From: Rhodoblastus acidophilus
GTDB taxonomy: Bacteria > Pseudomonadota > Alphaproteobacteria > Rhizobiales > Beijerinckiaceae
Reading direction: 5' to 3'
Assembly: GCF_025961575.1 (NCBI RefSeq)
Contig: NZ_JAOQNX010000031.1
Span: forward strand, 1 to 61,575
Length of the DNA stretch: 61,575 nucleotides
In this document: in pieces, positions 16,199 to 26,898 of the stretch
How positions within the stretch are numbered: position 1 is the stretch's first letter
Layout of the letters: every line of letters starts with the position of its first letter
Notes under the pieces: model-generated
Database searches by the model: none
The model's input: only the letters and a program-made list of their open reading frames with translations
What the model was told of the DNA's origin: nothing
Position numbers and translations under genes: made by a program

Positions 16199-16863
16199 CG
16201 CGCCTCCGCCTTGCCCAGGCGATATCCCAGGCCGCGCACGGTCTCGACCACCTGCGCCCCGAGCTTGCGCCGGAGCCGGCCGATATAGACCTCGATCGTG
16301 TTGCTCTCGACCTCGGAGTCGAAGGAATAGAGCCGATCCTCCAATTGCGCTTTCGACATCAGCTGGTTCGGACGCTGGACAAAAGTTTCGAACAAAGACC
16401 ATTCGCGCCGGGTCAGCTGGATCGATTTTCCGCCGCGGCGGATCGAGCAATTGGCGAGATCGATTTCGAGGTCGCCGAGCACGACCAGCGGATTGGGATT
16501 GCCGGAATAGCGGCGCGACACCGCGCGGATGCGCGCGGAGAGTTCGTAGAGGTCGAAGGGTTTGATCAGATAATCGTCGGCGCCGGCGTCGAGCGCGTCG
16601 ATGCGGTCGGAAATCTGGTCGAGGGCGGTCAGCACGACCACCGGGGTCACGTCTCCGGCCTGCCGCCGACTTTTGAGAAAATCGAGGCCGCGCCCGTCGG
16701 GCAGCATCAGGTCGAGCAGCACGAGATCATAGGGCGCGGACAGAAGCGCCTCGCGCGCGTCGGAGAGCCGCAGCGCCCAGTCGACGGAATGGCCGTCGGC
16801 GACCGCCTGGTCGCGCACCGCCGCGCCCAGCACGCCATCGTCTTCGACCAGCAAGATACGCAT
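16195..16863 (-). CDS. OmpR/PhoB-family response regulator
   Basis: A 222-residue two-domain regulator. The receiver holds the acidic pair in LVEDD, the phospho-Asp in LVLLDLMLPDG, Thr in VVLTALD and Lys in LIKPFD. The winged-helix C-terminus has LTRREWSLFETF and SNTIEVYIGRLRRKLG with the closing VRGLGYRLG. The ATG at 16863 follows GGAGGGGG. It is cotranscribed with the kinase and diverges from the PepSY gene at 16979. One operator-like TTCAG-N6-GTCAG lies between them, so autoregulation is likely. Confidence 0.92.
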   Translation of the reverse strand: MRILLVEDDGVLGAAVRDQAVADGHSVDWALRLSDAREALLSAPYDLVLLDLMLPDGRGLDFLKSRRQAGDVTPVVVLTALDQISDRIDALDAGADDYLIKPFDLYELSARIRAVSRRYSGNPNPLVVLGDLEIDLANCSIRRGGKSIQLTRREWSLFETFVQRPNQLMSKAQLEDRLYSFDSEVESNTIEVYIGRLRRKLGAQVVETVRGLGYRLGKAEAR

Positions 16864-16922
16864 GTCCCCCTCCAATCCAGGCGCAAATCTACTATAAAGC
16901 GGAGGCGGTTTCGCGCGCGCCC

Positions 16923-16939
16923 GTTCAGGTCAATGTCAG
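16923..16939 (+). promoter_or_regulatory. Candidate OmpR-type operator, third copy
   Basis: GTTCAGGTCAATGTCAG repeats the motif found twice before the His/Asp-rich gene: CAG spaced by 11 bases. It lies 60 bases from the regulator start and 40 from the PepSY start, in the divergent promoter region. Confidence 0.45.
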
Positions 16940-16978
16940 ATCGCGGGGCTAGCCTGCCGCGGCAGAAAGGATTTTTTG

Positions 16979-17296
16979 ATGCGCGTCCCCCTGGCGGCAG
17001 TTCTGGTCGTGGTCGCAGGTCTCGACGTCGCAGGTTTTCGCGTCGCCTTGGCCGACACCTGGTGTTCGGCGCCGCTGTCGGACTGGCAGCCGCGCGAAAC
17101 CTTTCAGAAAAAGCTGGAAGCCGAGGGCTGGCGCGAGATCGCCATCCGCGTCGAGGACGGCTGCTATCTGGTGCACGCCGCCAACGAGCGCGGCGAGCGC
17201 CTGCACGGCAAGTTCGATCCCGTCACCCTCGCCGCCATGCCGCATGACCATGACCGCCACCATCACCACCACCACGGCGACGAGGACCACGAGTGA
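16979..17296 (+). CDS. PepSY-domain exported protein with His-rich tail
   Basis: A 105-residue exported protein with a signal peptide (about 1-25, ending ALA). A small PepSY domain follows: WQPRETFQKKLEAEGW, VEDGCYLVHA and the closing GKFDPVTL. It carries two Cys (WCSAPL and DGCY) and a C-terminal HDHDRHHHHHHGDEDHE tail suited to metal binding. Small PepSY proteins of this kind often accompany cytochrome or flavin electron-transfer systems. The gene diverges from the two-component operon and has an operator-like site 40 bases upstream, so it probably belongs to the same regulon. The ATG is chosen over the adjacent TTG. Confidence 0.75.
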   Translation: MRVPLAAVLVVVAGLDVAGFRVALADTWCSAPLSDWQPRETFQKKLEAEGWREIAIRVEDGCYLVHAANERGERLHGKFDPVTLAAMPHDHDRHHHHHHGDEDHE

Positions 17297-17394
17297 TCGC
17301 GCGGCGCGACGCCTGCGACAATCCGCGCAGCCCCGTCCAGCCGCCGATTGCGATGGATCAATCAGCCGAGTCCGCCGCCCTGCTATAAGGAGAA

Positions 17395-17479
17395 CGTGAC
17401 TTCACGTCGCAGATGCCCATTTCCATGGGCGTTTCCTCCCAGACTTGGACCGCTCCGCCCGGGCGGTCCCTTTCTTTTT
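17395..17479 (+). ncRNA. Candidate small RNA with anti-Shine-Dalgarno motif
   Basis: The 367-base gap 17297-17663 holds no ORF with coding signs but a compact transcription unit. An extended -10 (TGCTATAAG, 17381-17389) is followed by a small hairpin (CGTG/CACG, 17395-17406) and a perfect stem GCCCAT-TTCC-ATGGGC (17415-17430). Then comes single-stranded TTTCCTCCC (17432-17440) and a rho-independent terminator. An exposed CCUCC can pair with ribosome binding sites, as in alphaproteobacterial trans-acting small RNAs. No clear -35 was found. It could also be the leader of the receiver gene at 17664, with the terminator acting as an attenuator. Confidence 0.45.
17447..17479 (+). terminator. Rho-independent terminator
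   Basis: GGACCGC (17447-17453) pairs with GCGGTCC (17463-17469), followed by CTTTCTTTTT. It ends the candidate small RNA and separates the PepSY gene from the receiver gene. Confidence 0.75.
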
Positions 17480-17663
17480 CAAGGCCTGTTTCGCCCCGGC
17501 CCAGCGGCTTCGCCGCCCCTTGCAAGCTTGCAATTTGGTTTACAGGCCATCCCCATCTCGCGCACAACTCTGCATTTGCGCTTTTCCCTAAGGTCAGGCA
17601 CAAAACACAGGTTGCAAATCGGCCGCGACCACGTTCGACTTTTTTCAATCGAAGGCTAACCCA

Positions 17664-18095
17664 ATGTTCGATTGCGCAATTGAAGAAAAGTCACCGTTTA
17701 TTCTCATCGTGGATGACGACGACGACGACGTGTTCCTGATGATGAGCGTCCTTCGGCGGGTGAGCTGGGAGACCGGCGCGGAGATCGAATGCGGCAGCGT
17801 CGACAATGGCGCGGACGCCCTGGCCCTGGTGTCGCTGAAACGCATGCTCGCGGACCTGCCCGTCGCCGTGATCCTTGATCTGAACATGCCGAAACTCGAC
17901 GGCATGAGCGCCCTCAAGGCCCTGCGGCAATCGCTCGGCTTCGGCGAACTGCCGGTCTTCGTGCTGACGACCACGGCGAACCAGGCCGTCCATTCCGCCG
18001 CTATGGCGCTCGGGGCGACAAAGACTTTTGTCAAACCCAACAGCAAGAGCGAACTGACCGACATCGCCCGCGAGATCCTGCAGACGCTGCACTAA
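17664..18095 (+). CDS. Single-domain response regulator (Rcp1-like)
   Basis: A 143-residue receiver without an output domain. It has the acidic cluster in LIVDDDDDDVFL, the phospho-Asp in VILDLNMPKLDG, Thr in FVLTTTA and Lys in FVKPNS. The long segment between beta-2 and alpha-2 and the LDLNMPKLDG reading match the Rcp1 subgroup, which receive phosphate from bacteriophytochrome-type or hybrid kinases. No kinase is adjacent; the hybrid kinase at 5030-7228 is a possible but distant donor. The ATG has only a weak ribosome site. It converges with the EamA gene. Confidence 0.88.
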   Translation: MFDCAIEEKSPFILIVDDDDDDVFLMMSVLRRVSWETGAEIECGSVDNGADALALVSLKRMLADLPVAVILDLNMPKLDGMSALKALRQSLGFGELPVFVLTTTANQAVHSAAMALGATKTFVKPNSKSELTDIAREILQTLH

Positions 18096-18105
18096 ATCGC
18101 GTGAA

Positions 18106-18549
18106 TTACCCGCCCGCCGGCCACGCCAGGACGAGCACGCCAGCGACCACCAACGCGCCGCCGATCGCGAGTCGCGGCGTCAGCGGCTCCCCCAAAAAAA
18201 CCAGCGCCAGCACGATGGCGAAGACGACGCTGAGCTTATCGATGGGCGCGACCAGCGAGGCCGGCGCCATTTGCAGCGCGCGATAGTAGAACAGCCACGA
18301 CAGACCGGTCGCGATTCCGGACAGCAGCAGGAAGGCGACCGGGCGCAGCCTCGCCCCCGCAGGCCACAGCCATTCCTGCCGCCAGGTGACGATGGCGGCG
18401 GTGACGAAGAAAATCACCACGGTCCGAATCAGCGTGGCGAGATTGGAATTGAGGCCCTCGACGCCGAGCTTGCCGAAAATGGCGGTGAGGCCGGCGAAAA
18501 ACGCCGAAGCGACGGCGAAAGCCTGCCAAGAGGCCAGGGTCACGGCCAT
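18106..18549 (-). CDS. Half-size EamA/DMT transporter
   Basis: A 147-residue membrane protein with about five hydrophobic segments, equal to one EamA repeat. Hallmarks are ASAFFAGLTAIFGKLGVEG near the N-terminus and the closing DKLSVVFAIVLALVFLGEPLT. Full DMT exporters have two such repeats, so this one should work as a dimer like small multidrug exporters. The substrate is unknown. It lies four bases after the DUF6165 stop on the same strand and is probably cotranscribed. Confidence 0.85.
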   Translation of the reverse strand: MAVTLASWQAFAVASAFFAGLTAIFGKLGVEGLNSNLATLIRTVVIFFVTAAIVTWRQEWLWPAGARLRPVAFLLLSGIATGLSWLFYYRALQMAPASLVAPIDKLSVVFAIVLALVFLGEPLTPRLAIGGALVVAGVLVLAWPAGG

Positions 18550-18553
18550 GGTC

Positions 18554-18946
18554 TCAATAGGCCGCGTAGCTTTTTTGCTCGACGATGTGCGAGCCCGTGA
18601 CCTCGTTGATCCGCTTTTTCAGTCTCGCCCGCTCGTCGTTGCGCTGATAGACCGACCGGGCGAGGTCGATGAAGGCGCCGTCAAAACTCTTGGCGCGCTC
18701 CTTGTCGCGAATGTCATCCTCGATCCGCCACAGAGCCAGATTCACCGCTTTCAAGGCGCTTTTCAGCTCCGCCAGCTCGCCCGTAGCCGCCTGCGCCTCC
18801 GCTTCGATCTCGCGCAGCAGCCGCAATTCCTCGCGCACATGGGCGACGGCGACGGAATCGTCGATTTCGTCCGCCTTGATTTCCAGAATGGTGATTTTGT
18901 CGATCAGTTCCCCCCAGGAAACTGGCGCTCTCGGCGTGGAAAGCAT
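18554..18946 (-). CDS. DUF6165 family protein
   Basis: A 130-residue cytosolic protein matching the DUF6165 pattern: [16 protein letters not shown] near the N-terminus, a long helical middle ([13 protein letters not shown]) and the C-terminal [13 protein letters not shown]. It is mostly helical and likely coiled coil. No biochemical function is known; relatives sit near glycosyltransferase or polysaccharide genes in other genomes, which is not the case here. It diverges from uvrA and precedes the EamA gene. Confidence 0.75.
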   Translation of the reverse strand: MLSTPRAPVSWGELIDKITILEIKADEIDDSVAVAHVREELRLLREIEAEAQAATGELAELKSALKAVNLALWRIEDDIRDKERAKSFDGAFIDLARSVYQRNDERARLKKRINEVTGSHIVEQKSYAAY

Positions 18947-19079
18947 GTTGGCGTCCCCTCGAATCCCTCAGGGTTTATACCACCAGGATTCACGCGCCGC
19001 CACGAGGCGGGCCGTTGAGAGCGGGTGGAAAAAACCCGCGCTCGGGTTAAATAGGCGAGCACAGCCGCCGGAAGGAACA

Positions 19080-22013
<2,934 letters not shown>

Positions 22014-22016
22014 ACC

Positions 22017-22090
22017 GGGGACTGGATCGCATTGCGCAAGCTGGATTTTTCCAGCTTCTGCTCATTCAGGGGGCGCAATGCGTTCCGTCC
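22017..22090. repeat. Dispersed palindromic element, copy A
   Basis: Left arm GGGGACTGGATCGCATTGCG and an imperfect complementary right arm (GCGCAATGCGTTCCGTCC) flank a variable core with its own hairpin (AAGCTGG/CCAGCTT). Copies B (56445-56520) and C (61428-61500) share the arms and length of about 75 bases. It resembles REP or MITE-like elements. Confidence 0.75.
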
Positions 22091-22179
22091 CAACGCACGT
22101 ACGCTCATGCAAACAACGCAATGCTGCAATGCAAAAAATAGGGGTTTGCAAATGGTTCATGTGCAATCAATATCGCGTG

Positions 22180-22288
22180 ACCAAACGAGATGACGTTTGG
22201 ATAAGTTCTCCCAGCGATCGGGAGTGGGGCATCCCCCCGTATCGCAGATGCGCCCGCCGGCTCCTCCCCCCGGCGGGCGTTTTCTTTT
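22180..22288 (+). ncRNA. Candidate alpha-r14-like small RNA
   Basis: Lies in the gene-free stretch 22014-22421. Four hairpins in series: CCAAACG/CGTTTGG (22181-22200), CTCCC/GGGAG (22208-22224), GGGG/CCCC (22226-22236) and a strong terminator stem CGCCCGCCGG/CCGGCGGGCG (22251-22279) followed by TTTTCTTTT. The terminator loop is CTCCTCCCC, an anti-Shine-Dalgarno motif like the CCUCCUCCC of the rhizobial alpha-r14 family, whose length (about 115 bases) also agrees. A possible promoter is TTGCAA-N16-CAATAT (22146-22173). A trans-acting translational repressor is the inferred role. Confidence 0.55.
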
Positions 22289-22362
22289 CGCATCGAAGGT
22301 TTTGGGCCGCCGAAGCGCGCACAAGTTCAGCAAGCGGATTCGCGGCCTGCTCGATCAACACA

Positions 22363-22406
22363 TCACCCTGAGGATCCCGCGTGAGCGGGCGTCTCGAAGG
22401 GCCGGA
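22363..22406. repeat. Intergenic CCCTGAGGA...TCTCGAAGGG palindrome
   Basis: CCCTGAGGATCCCGC and GCGGGCGTCTCGAAGGG form an imperfect dyad. A related copy is at 39696-39736. Such sequences are widespread between genes of alphaproteobacteria and have no assigned function. Confidence 0.55.
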
Positions 22407-22421
22407 GCGGTCCACAAATTT

Positions 22422-22952
22422 TTAGCGCGCCGCCACGCTCCAACGCGCGAGTTCGCCGAGCACGCGAGCAAAAGCGCGGTCGAGCGCCGCGGCGGGCTGC
22501 GCGCCGGAAATTTCGGCCACGGGTTCGCTCGCCGCAAACACGCGCGCGCCGCCCCCGGCGAATTGCGCCGCCAGTTCGACCCGCGCCTCGCGCGTCAAAG
22601 AATCGATCTCGAAGCGCCGGATTTCCACGCGCAGACGGACGCCGCCGAGGTCGCCGACCCGCCATCCGACATTTTCCAGGCTTTCGACCACGCGGCTGCG
22701 GGCGAGGCGCGGCAGGCCGTCCGCCCATTGCGCGTCGGGAAGGCGCTCCAGCCCGTCGGCGGTGCGGATCACGATGGCGTCGCCGTCGAACGGCGGCTCG
22801 ACGCGCACGATGTCCAGCCCCAACGTTCCCCGCGCCAGGGCGCGGCCGGGCGCTGCGCTCAGGTCATAGGTTTTGGGCGTGCCGGCGCAGCCCGCGACCG
22901 CGAGCGCCAGGATCAGAAAGAGAAGTCGCGCGCGCAAAAATTCACCGTCCAC
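22422..22952 (-). CDS. ABC-type transport auxiliary lipoprotein (PqiC/DUF330-like)
   Basis: A 176-residue periplasmic lipoprotein. A lipoprotein signal (FLILALAVAGC) is followed by TYDLSAAPG, the region normally starting the ABC-transport auxiliary domain, then LDIVRVEPPFDGDAIVIR and the C-terminal helix FARVLGELARW. PqiC-type proteins link MCE systems to the outer membrane. The proposed GTG start overlaps the end of the MCE gene by 11 bases; a TTG at 22937 is an alternative. It is the last gene of the mla-like operon. Confidence 0.82.
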   Translation of the reverse strand: MDGEFLRARLLFLILALAVAGCAGTPKTYDLSAAPGRALARGTLGLDIVRVEPPFDGDAIVIRTADGLERLPDAQWADGLPRLARSRVVESLENVGWRVGDLGGVRLRVEIRRFEIDSLTREARVELAAQFAGGGARVFAASEPVAEISGAQPAAALDRAFARVLGELARWSVAAR

Positions 22953-23838
22953 GATATTCCGGAAGCGGCTCCTTGGGGCCGAACAGCAGGCTTTGCGGGT
23001 CCTTTTCCAGCCGCCGCGCCGCCCGGTCCACGCTTTCCAGCGTGCGGCGGCCGTCGATGGCCAGGCTCTCATATTGCTTCAGGCCGTTCCTCGAGAAATC
23101 GGCCAGGGAATCCGCCAGCTTGCGCATGCTCTTGGCGGCGTCGGAAATGTCGGTGAGCACGGTCTTGCCGCCGCCCGAGCCGAGCAGGCCGTTGAGCTTG
23201 GCGATGGCGCTGTCGGCATTGCTGAGCATGGAGTTCAGTTTTGCCGTGTCGACCGCCTTGACGACGTTGCGAATGCCGTCGGAGGCCTCGGAGAGCGAGG
23301 CGGTCATCGCCTGCACGTTCTTGACGGTCGCGGTGAGATTGTCGGAATTCGCGTCGACGAGCTGGTTCGCCTTTTCGACGAACAGGTCGATCCTGCCGGC
23401 GAGGCGCTGCGCCGCGGACATCAGATCCTGCATTTGCGAGGGCGCCCCGTCGATCACGGAGTTCGGCGCCAGCGGCTTCGCGTCCGCGGCGCCGCCGAGC
23501 AGCGCCACCGAGGCGACGCCGGTGAGGCCGGTATATTCGAGCTGGGCCCTGGTGTCGGCCTTCACCGGCGTGCGCGCGTCCACCTCGATGACCGCATAGA
23601 CCTTGCTGGGATCGTCGGGCCGCAGGCCGAGATCGCGCACCTCGCCGACGCGCAAGCCGTTGAACAGGACATAGGCGCCGGTGGACAGGCCGGAGACCGA
23701 GCCGGTGAAATAGACCTGGTAGCTCCGCATGGCCGTGGTCTTGCCGGAGCTGGCGAACCACCAGGCGAAGCCGAAGCCGCCGAGGATCACCGCCAGCGTG
23801 AACAGCCCCATCAGGGCGTAATTGGCGCGCGTCTCCAT
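22942..23838 (-). CDS. MCE/MlaD family substrate-binding protein
   Basis: A 298-residue protein anchored by one N-terminal helix (about 9-30), with an MCE domain (about 38-118: YQVYFTGSVSGLSTGAYVLFNG split here, RVGEV and LTGVASVAL) and a long helical C-terminal part that would form a coiled-coil needle. It binds phospholipids in the periplasm for the ABC core encoded upstream. The longer C-terminus sets it apart from the 180-residue MlaD of enterics and resembles Mce-type proteins. Five bases separate it from the ATPase gene. Confidence 0.9.
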   Translation of the reverse strand: METRANYALMGLFTLAVILGGFGFAWWFASSGKTTAMRSYQVYFTGSVSGLSTGAYVLFNGLRVGEVRDLGLRPDDPSKVYAVIEVDARTPVKADTRAQLEYTGLTGVASVALLGGAADAKPLAPNSVIDGAPSQMQDLMSAAQRLAGRIDLFVEKANQLVDANSDNLTATVKNVQAMTASLSEASDGIRNVVKAVDTAKLNSMLSNADSAIAKLNGLLGSGGGKTVLTDISDAAKSMRKLADSLADFSRNGLKQYESLAIDGRRTLESVDRAARRLEKDPQSLLFGPKEPLPEYRGR

Positions 23839-23843
23839 GCGCG

Positions 23844-24707
23844 TCAGCTCCTGTCGCCGGTCAAGGCTGGCTCATCCAGGCCGCTCTCACCCGAAAGTTC
23901 ATCCGCAGTCACGACCGCTCGCGCCCTCTTGCCATGGAAATAAGCCCGCAACCACGGGTGGTCGGAGGCGATCATGGCGGAAAGCGGCCCGTGAGCGATC
24001 ACCCGGCCATCGGCCAAGGCTGCGATTGTGTCGCATATCGAAGTGAGGCTGTCGAGATCATGGGTGACCATGAACACGGTCAGGCCCAATGTTTTCTGGA
24101 GTGTGGCAATCAGGTCATCAAAGTCGGCGGCGCCGATCGGATCGAGCCCGGAGGTCGGCTCGTCCAGGAACAGCAGTTCGGGATCGAGCGCCAGCGCCCG
24201 CGCCAGGGCCGCGCGCTTGATCATGCCGCCCGACAATTGCGAGGGAAATTTGTCGGCGGCGTCCTGGGGCAGCCCGACAAGCTTGAGTTTCAGCGACGCC
24301 AGTTCGTCCATCAGGCCTTGCGAGAGTTTCAGATACTCCCGCATCGGCGCCTGAATGTTTTGCCGGACCGTGAGGCTGGAAAACAGCGCGCCGCCCTGGA
24401 ACATCACGCCCCAGCGCCGCTCCAGCGCGCGATGGCCGCGCGGCGACAGGCGATCGAGATTTTCGCCAAACACCTCGATGGTCCCGGCCTGCTTGCGGTT
24501 GAGGCCGAGAATGGTGCGGGTGAGCACCGACTTGCCCTGGCCGGAGCCGCCGACAAACCCCAGGACTTCGCCGGGCGCGACATCGAGATCGAGGCCCTTC
24601 AAGACCTGTTTTGCGCCAAAGGCCACGTCCAGCCCGCGCACGCGGATGATCGGCGCGCCGCCCGCTTTAGTAGCGGATGGCGGCGAAGAAAATGGCGAAG
24701 AGTCCAT
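23844..24707 (-). CDS. mlaF: Phospholipid ABC transporter ATP-binding protein (MlaF-like)
   Basis: A 287-residue ATPase. Walker A GGSGQGKS, Q-loop MFQGGALFSSLTV, signature LSGGMIKRAALARAL, Walker B LLFLDEPTSGLDP and the switch His in VTHD. MFQ.GALF and SGGM.KRAALARA are diagnostic of the MlaF group. It energises lipid movement between the membranes with the permease, whose gene overlaps its start by 41 bases. A C-terminal tail of some 25 residues follows the ABC fold. Confidence 0.93.
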   Translation of the reverse strand: MDSSPFSSPPSATKAGGAPIIRVRGLDVAFGAKQVLKGLDLDVAPGEVLGFVGGSGQGKSVLTRTILGLNRKQAGTIEVFGENLDRLSPRGHRALERRWGVMFQGGALFSSLTVRQNIQAPMREYLKLSQGLMDELASLKLKLVGLPQDAADKFPSQLSGGMIKRAALARALALDPELLFLDEPTSGLDPIGAADFDDLIATLQKTLGLTVFMVTHDLDSLTSICDTIAALADGRVIAHGPLSAMIASDHPWLRAYFHGKRARAVVTADELSGESGLDEPALTGDRS

Positions 24708-25842
24708 CGAGGAAGATTACCATGAAAATCGAATTGACCACGGACGCCGTCACCCTGCGCCCCAAGGATTCCGCGGAGCCCTCGACTTTAAACCCTTCGA
24801 TTGTGGCGATCATGCCGATCACCAGCGCCATGAACGGCGCCTTGATCAGGCCGGCGAGATAAGTGTGCATGCCGATGGCGTATTGCAGGCGCTCGGCGAA
24901 CACCTGCGGGCTCACGCCATTGTAGAGATAGGAGGTGATCATGCCGCCGAACAGAGCGGAGAGATCGCCGATCACGGTGAGCAGCGGCAGGGCGATGATC
25001 AGCGCCATCATGCGCGGCATCACCAGCACTTCCATGGGCGAAACGCCCATCACCTTGAGCGCGTCGACCTCCTCGCGCATTTTCATCGAGCCGAGTTCGG
25101 CGGTGATCGCCGAGCCCGTGCGGCCCGCGATCATGATCGAGGTCAGCAGCACGCCCATTTCGCGCAGCACCAGAATGCCCAGCATGTCGGTGGCGTAGGT
25201 CGAGGCGCCGAAGCGGCGCAATTGGAAAATCCCCTGCTGCGCCACGATGCAGCCGACGAGAAAATTCATGGTGGCGATGATCGGCACCGCGCGCAGGGCG
25301 AAATTTTCGAGGTGGAACACCATCGAGGTCGGCCGCATGGCGGAGGGCCGCACCAGAACTTTCAGCGCCGTCAGCGCCAATTCGCCGAGAAAGGAGACGA
25401 AGCCCATGATCTGGCCGCCCATCCAGGCGGTCCACACGCCCAGCGCCACCAGCATGTCCATCAGCGGATTGGAGCGGGGCGGCTTGTCCGCCTCGAACCG
25501 CCGGAACGCCGCCTCGCGCAGCAGGATGGCGTCTTCCGGCCCGACCGCCTCGAACTCCGCCGCCACGCCGGCGGCGACCATTTGCTGGCGCGCCTTGTCG
25601 ATCAGCCAGGCGCCGGCGGTGTCGAGACGGCTCAATCCGGAAAAATCGATTCGGGCGCTGCGCGCTTGTCCCGCCGCGGCCGCGAGGTTGAGCGCCGCCT
25701 GCTCCAGAGCGCGCGAGGCAGAGATGGTCCAAGCCCCGCGCAAAAACACGCGGGCCTCGGTCCCATCGGTTTCCACCGAAAATTCGGGCGGATTAGGCGG
25801 CTTTGACATTTCCCGCGACTCTGGTTTGCTGAGCGCTCCCAT
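24667..25842 (-). CDS. MlaE-family ABC permease with N-terminal STAS domain
   Basis: A 391-residue permease. Residues 20-125 form a STAS/MlaB-like domain (VFLRGAWTI, RIDFSGLSRLDTAGAWLI), fused to an MlaE permease with about five membrane segments; hallmarks are IIATMNFLVGCIVAQQG, GILVLREMGVLLTSIMIAGR (20 residues) and the EVDAL helix. In enterics MlaB is a separate protein, so this fusion replaces it. First gene of the four-gene operon ABC permease, ATPase, MCE, lipoprotein. An alternative start is the ATG at 25809. It diverges from the epimerase gene. Confidence 0.9.
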   Translation of the reverse strand: MGALSKPESREMSKPPNPPEFSVETDGTEARVFLRGAWTISASRALEQAALNLAAAAGQARSARIDFSGLSRLDTAGAWLIDKARQQMVAAGVAAEFEAVGPEDAILLREAAFRRFEADKPPRSNPLMDMLVALGVWTAWMGGQIMGFVSFLGELALTALKVLVRPSAMRPTSMVFHLENFALRAVPIIATMNFLVGCIVAQQGIFQLRRFGASTYATDMLGILVLREMGVLLTSIMIAGRTGSAITAELGSMKMREEVDALKVMGVSPMEVLVMPRMMALIIALPLLTVIGDLSALFGGMITSYLYNGVSPQVFAERLQYAIGMHTYLAGLIKAPFMALVIGMIATIEGFKVEGSAESLGRRVTASVVNSIFMVIFLDGLFAIFFAAIRY

Positions 25843-25888
25843 ACATCAAGCCGCCGCCTGTTGGCAAAGCGGTCGACCGAAAGCGCGC

Positions 25889-26875
25889 ATGACCCCCACC
25901 CGCCGACTTTACGCCGCCCCGCAAAATTTTACGTTAACAAAGCCTTTTGTGATCTCGCGCGGCGCCAAGACGGAAGCGCGCGTGGTGGTCGCCGAGATCA
26001 CTCAGGGGATTTTTCGCGGGCGCGGCGAATGCACGCCCTATGCCCGCTATGGCGAGAGCGTCGACAGCGTGCTGGCGCAAATCGAGGGCGCCCGGGCGGC
26101 GCTGGAGGCGGGCGCCGACCGGTTCGCCCTGCAAAATCTGCTGCCGCCCGGCGCCGCCCGCAATGCGCTGGATTGCGCTTTGTGGGACCTCGAGGCCAAG
26201 CTCACCGGGGTCCCCGCCTGGCAAATGGCTGGTTTGTCGCGCCTCTCGCCTTGCGTCACCGCCTACACCCTCTCGGTGGGAACGCCGGAGGAGATGGCGC
26301 GCGCGGCGCGCGAAGCGTCGGAACGCCCGGTATTAAAAGTGAAGCTAGCGGGCGCCGGCGATCCCGCGCGGCTGCGCGCCGTGCGCGCGGCGGCGCCGGA
26401 GTCCGAACTGATCGCTGACGCCAACGAGGCCTGGCGCCCCGAGGACTTGCCTGAATTTTTCGCCGCTTGCGAAGAAACAGGCGTCGCGCTGATCGAACAG
26501 CCCCTGCCCGCCGGCGCGGACGCAGCCTTGGCGAGCAGGCGCCCGGTCCCGGTCTGCGCCGACGAGAGCGTCCACGACCGCGCCGGTCTTGCCGCGCTGC
26601 GCGACCGCTACGACCTCATCAACATCAAGCTCGACAAGACCGGCGGCCTCACCGAGGCGCTGGCTTTGGCCGACGAAGCGGAAAGATTGGGGTTCGGGCT
26701 GTTCGTCGGCTGCATGGTGGCCTCGTCGCTGGCGATGGCGCCCGCCCTGCTGCTTTCTTCGCGCGCGCGATTCGTCGACCTCGACGGGCCGCTGCTGCTG
26801 GCGCAGGATCGGCCGGAAGGTTTGAAAGTGGACGGCTCCGTCCTCTATCCGCCGGAGGCGAAACTCTGGGGATGA
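25889..26875 (+). CDS. L-Ala-D/L-Glu (dipeptide) epimerase, enolase superfamily
   Basis: A 328-residue enolase-superfamily enzyme. The N-terminal cap holds FVISRGAK and GRGECTPYARYGES. The barrel carries the base Lys in LKVKL, metal ligands in ADANEAW, EQPLP and CADES, the second Lys in NIKLDKTGG and the closing GCMVASSLAMAPA. This set matches L-Ala-D/L-Glu epimerases that recycle murein tripeptide; the precise dipeptide is not provable from sequence. The ATG start begins the domain; a long upstream open frame is antisense to the permease gene and not used. DUF2380 follows 23 bases later. Confidence 0.87.
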   Translation: MTPTRRLYAAPQNFTLTKPFVISRGAKTEARVVVAEITQGIFRGRGECTPYARYGESVDSVLAQIEGARAALEAGADRFALQNLLPPGAARNALDCALWDLEAKLTGVPAWQMAGLSRLSPCVTAYTLSVGTPEEMARAAREASERPVLKVKLAGAGDPARLRAVRAAAPESELIADANEAWRPEDLPEFFAACEETGVALIEQPLPAGADAALASRRPVPVCADESVHDRAGLAALRDRYDLINIKLDKTGGLTEALALADEAERLGFGLFVGCMVASSLAMAPALLLSSRARFVDLDGPLLLAQDRPEGLKVDGSVLYPPEAKLWG

Positions 26876-26898
26876 GCGTTTAGGCCTTGGGAGAACAC

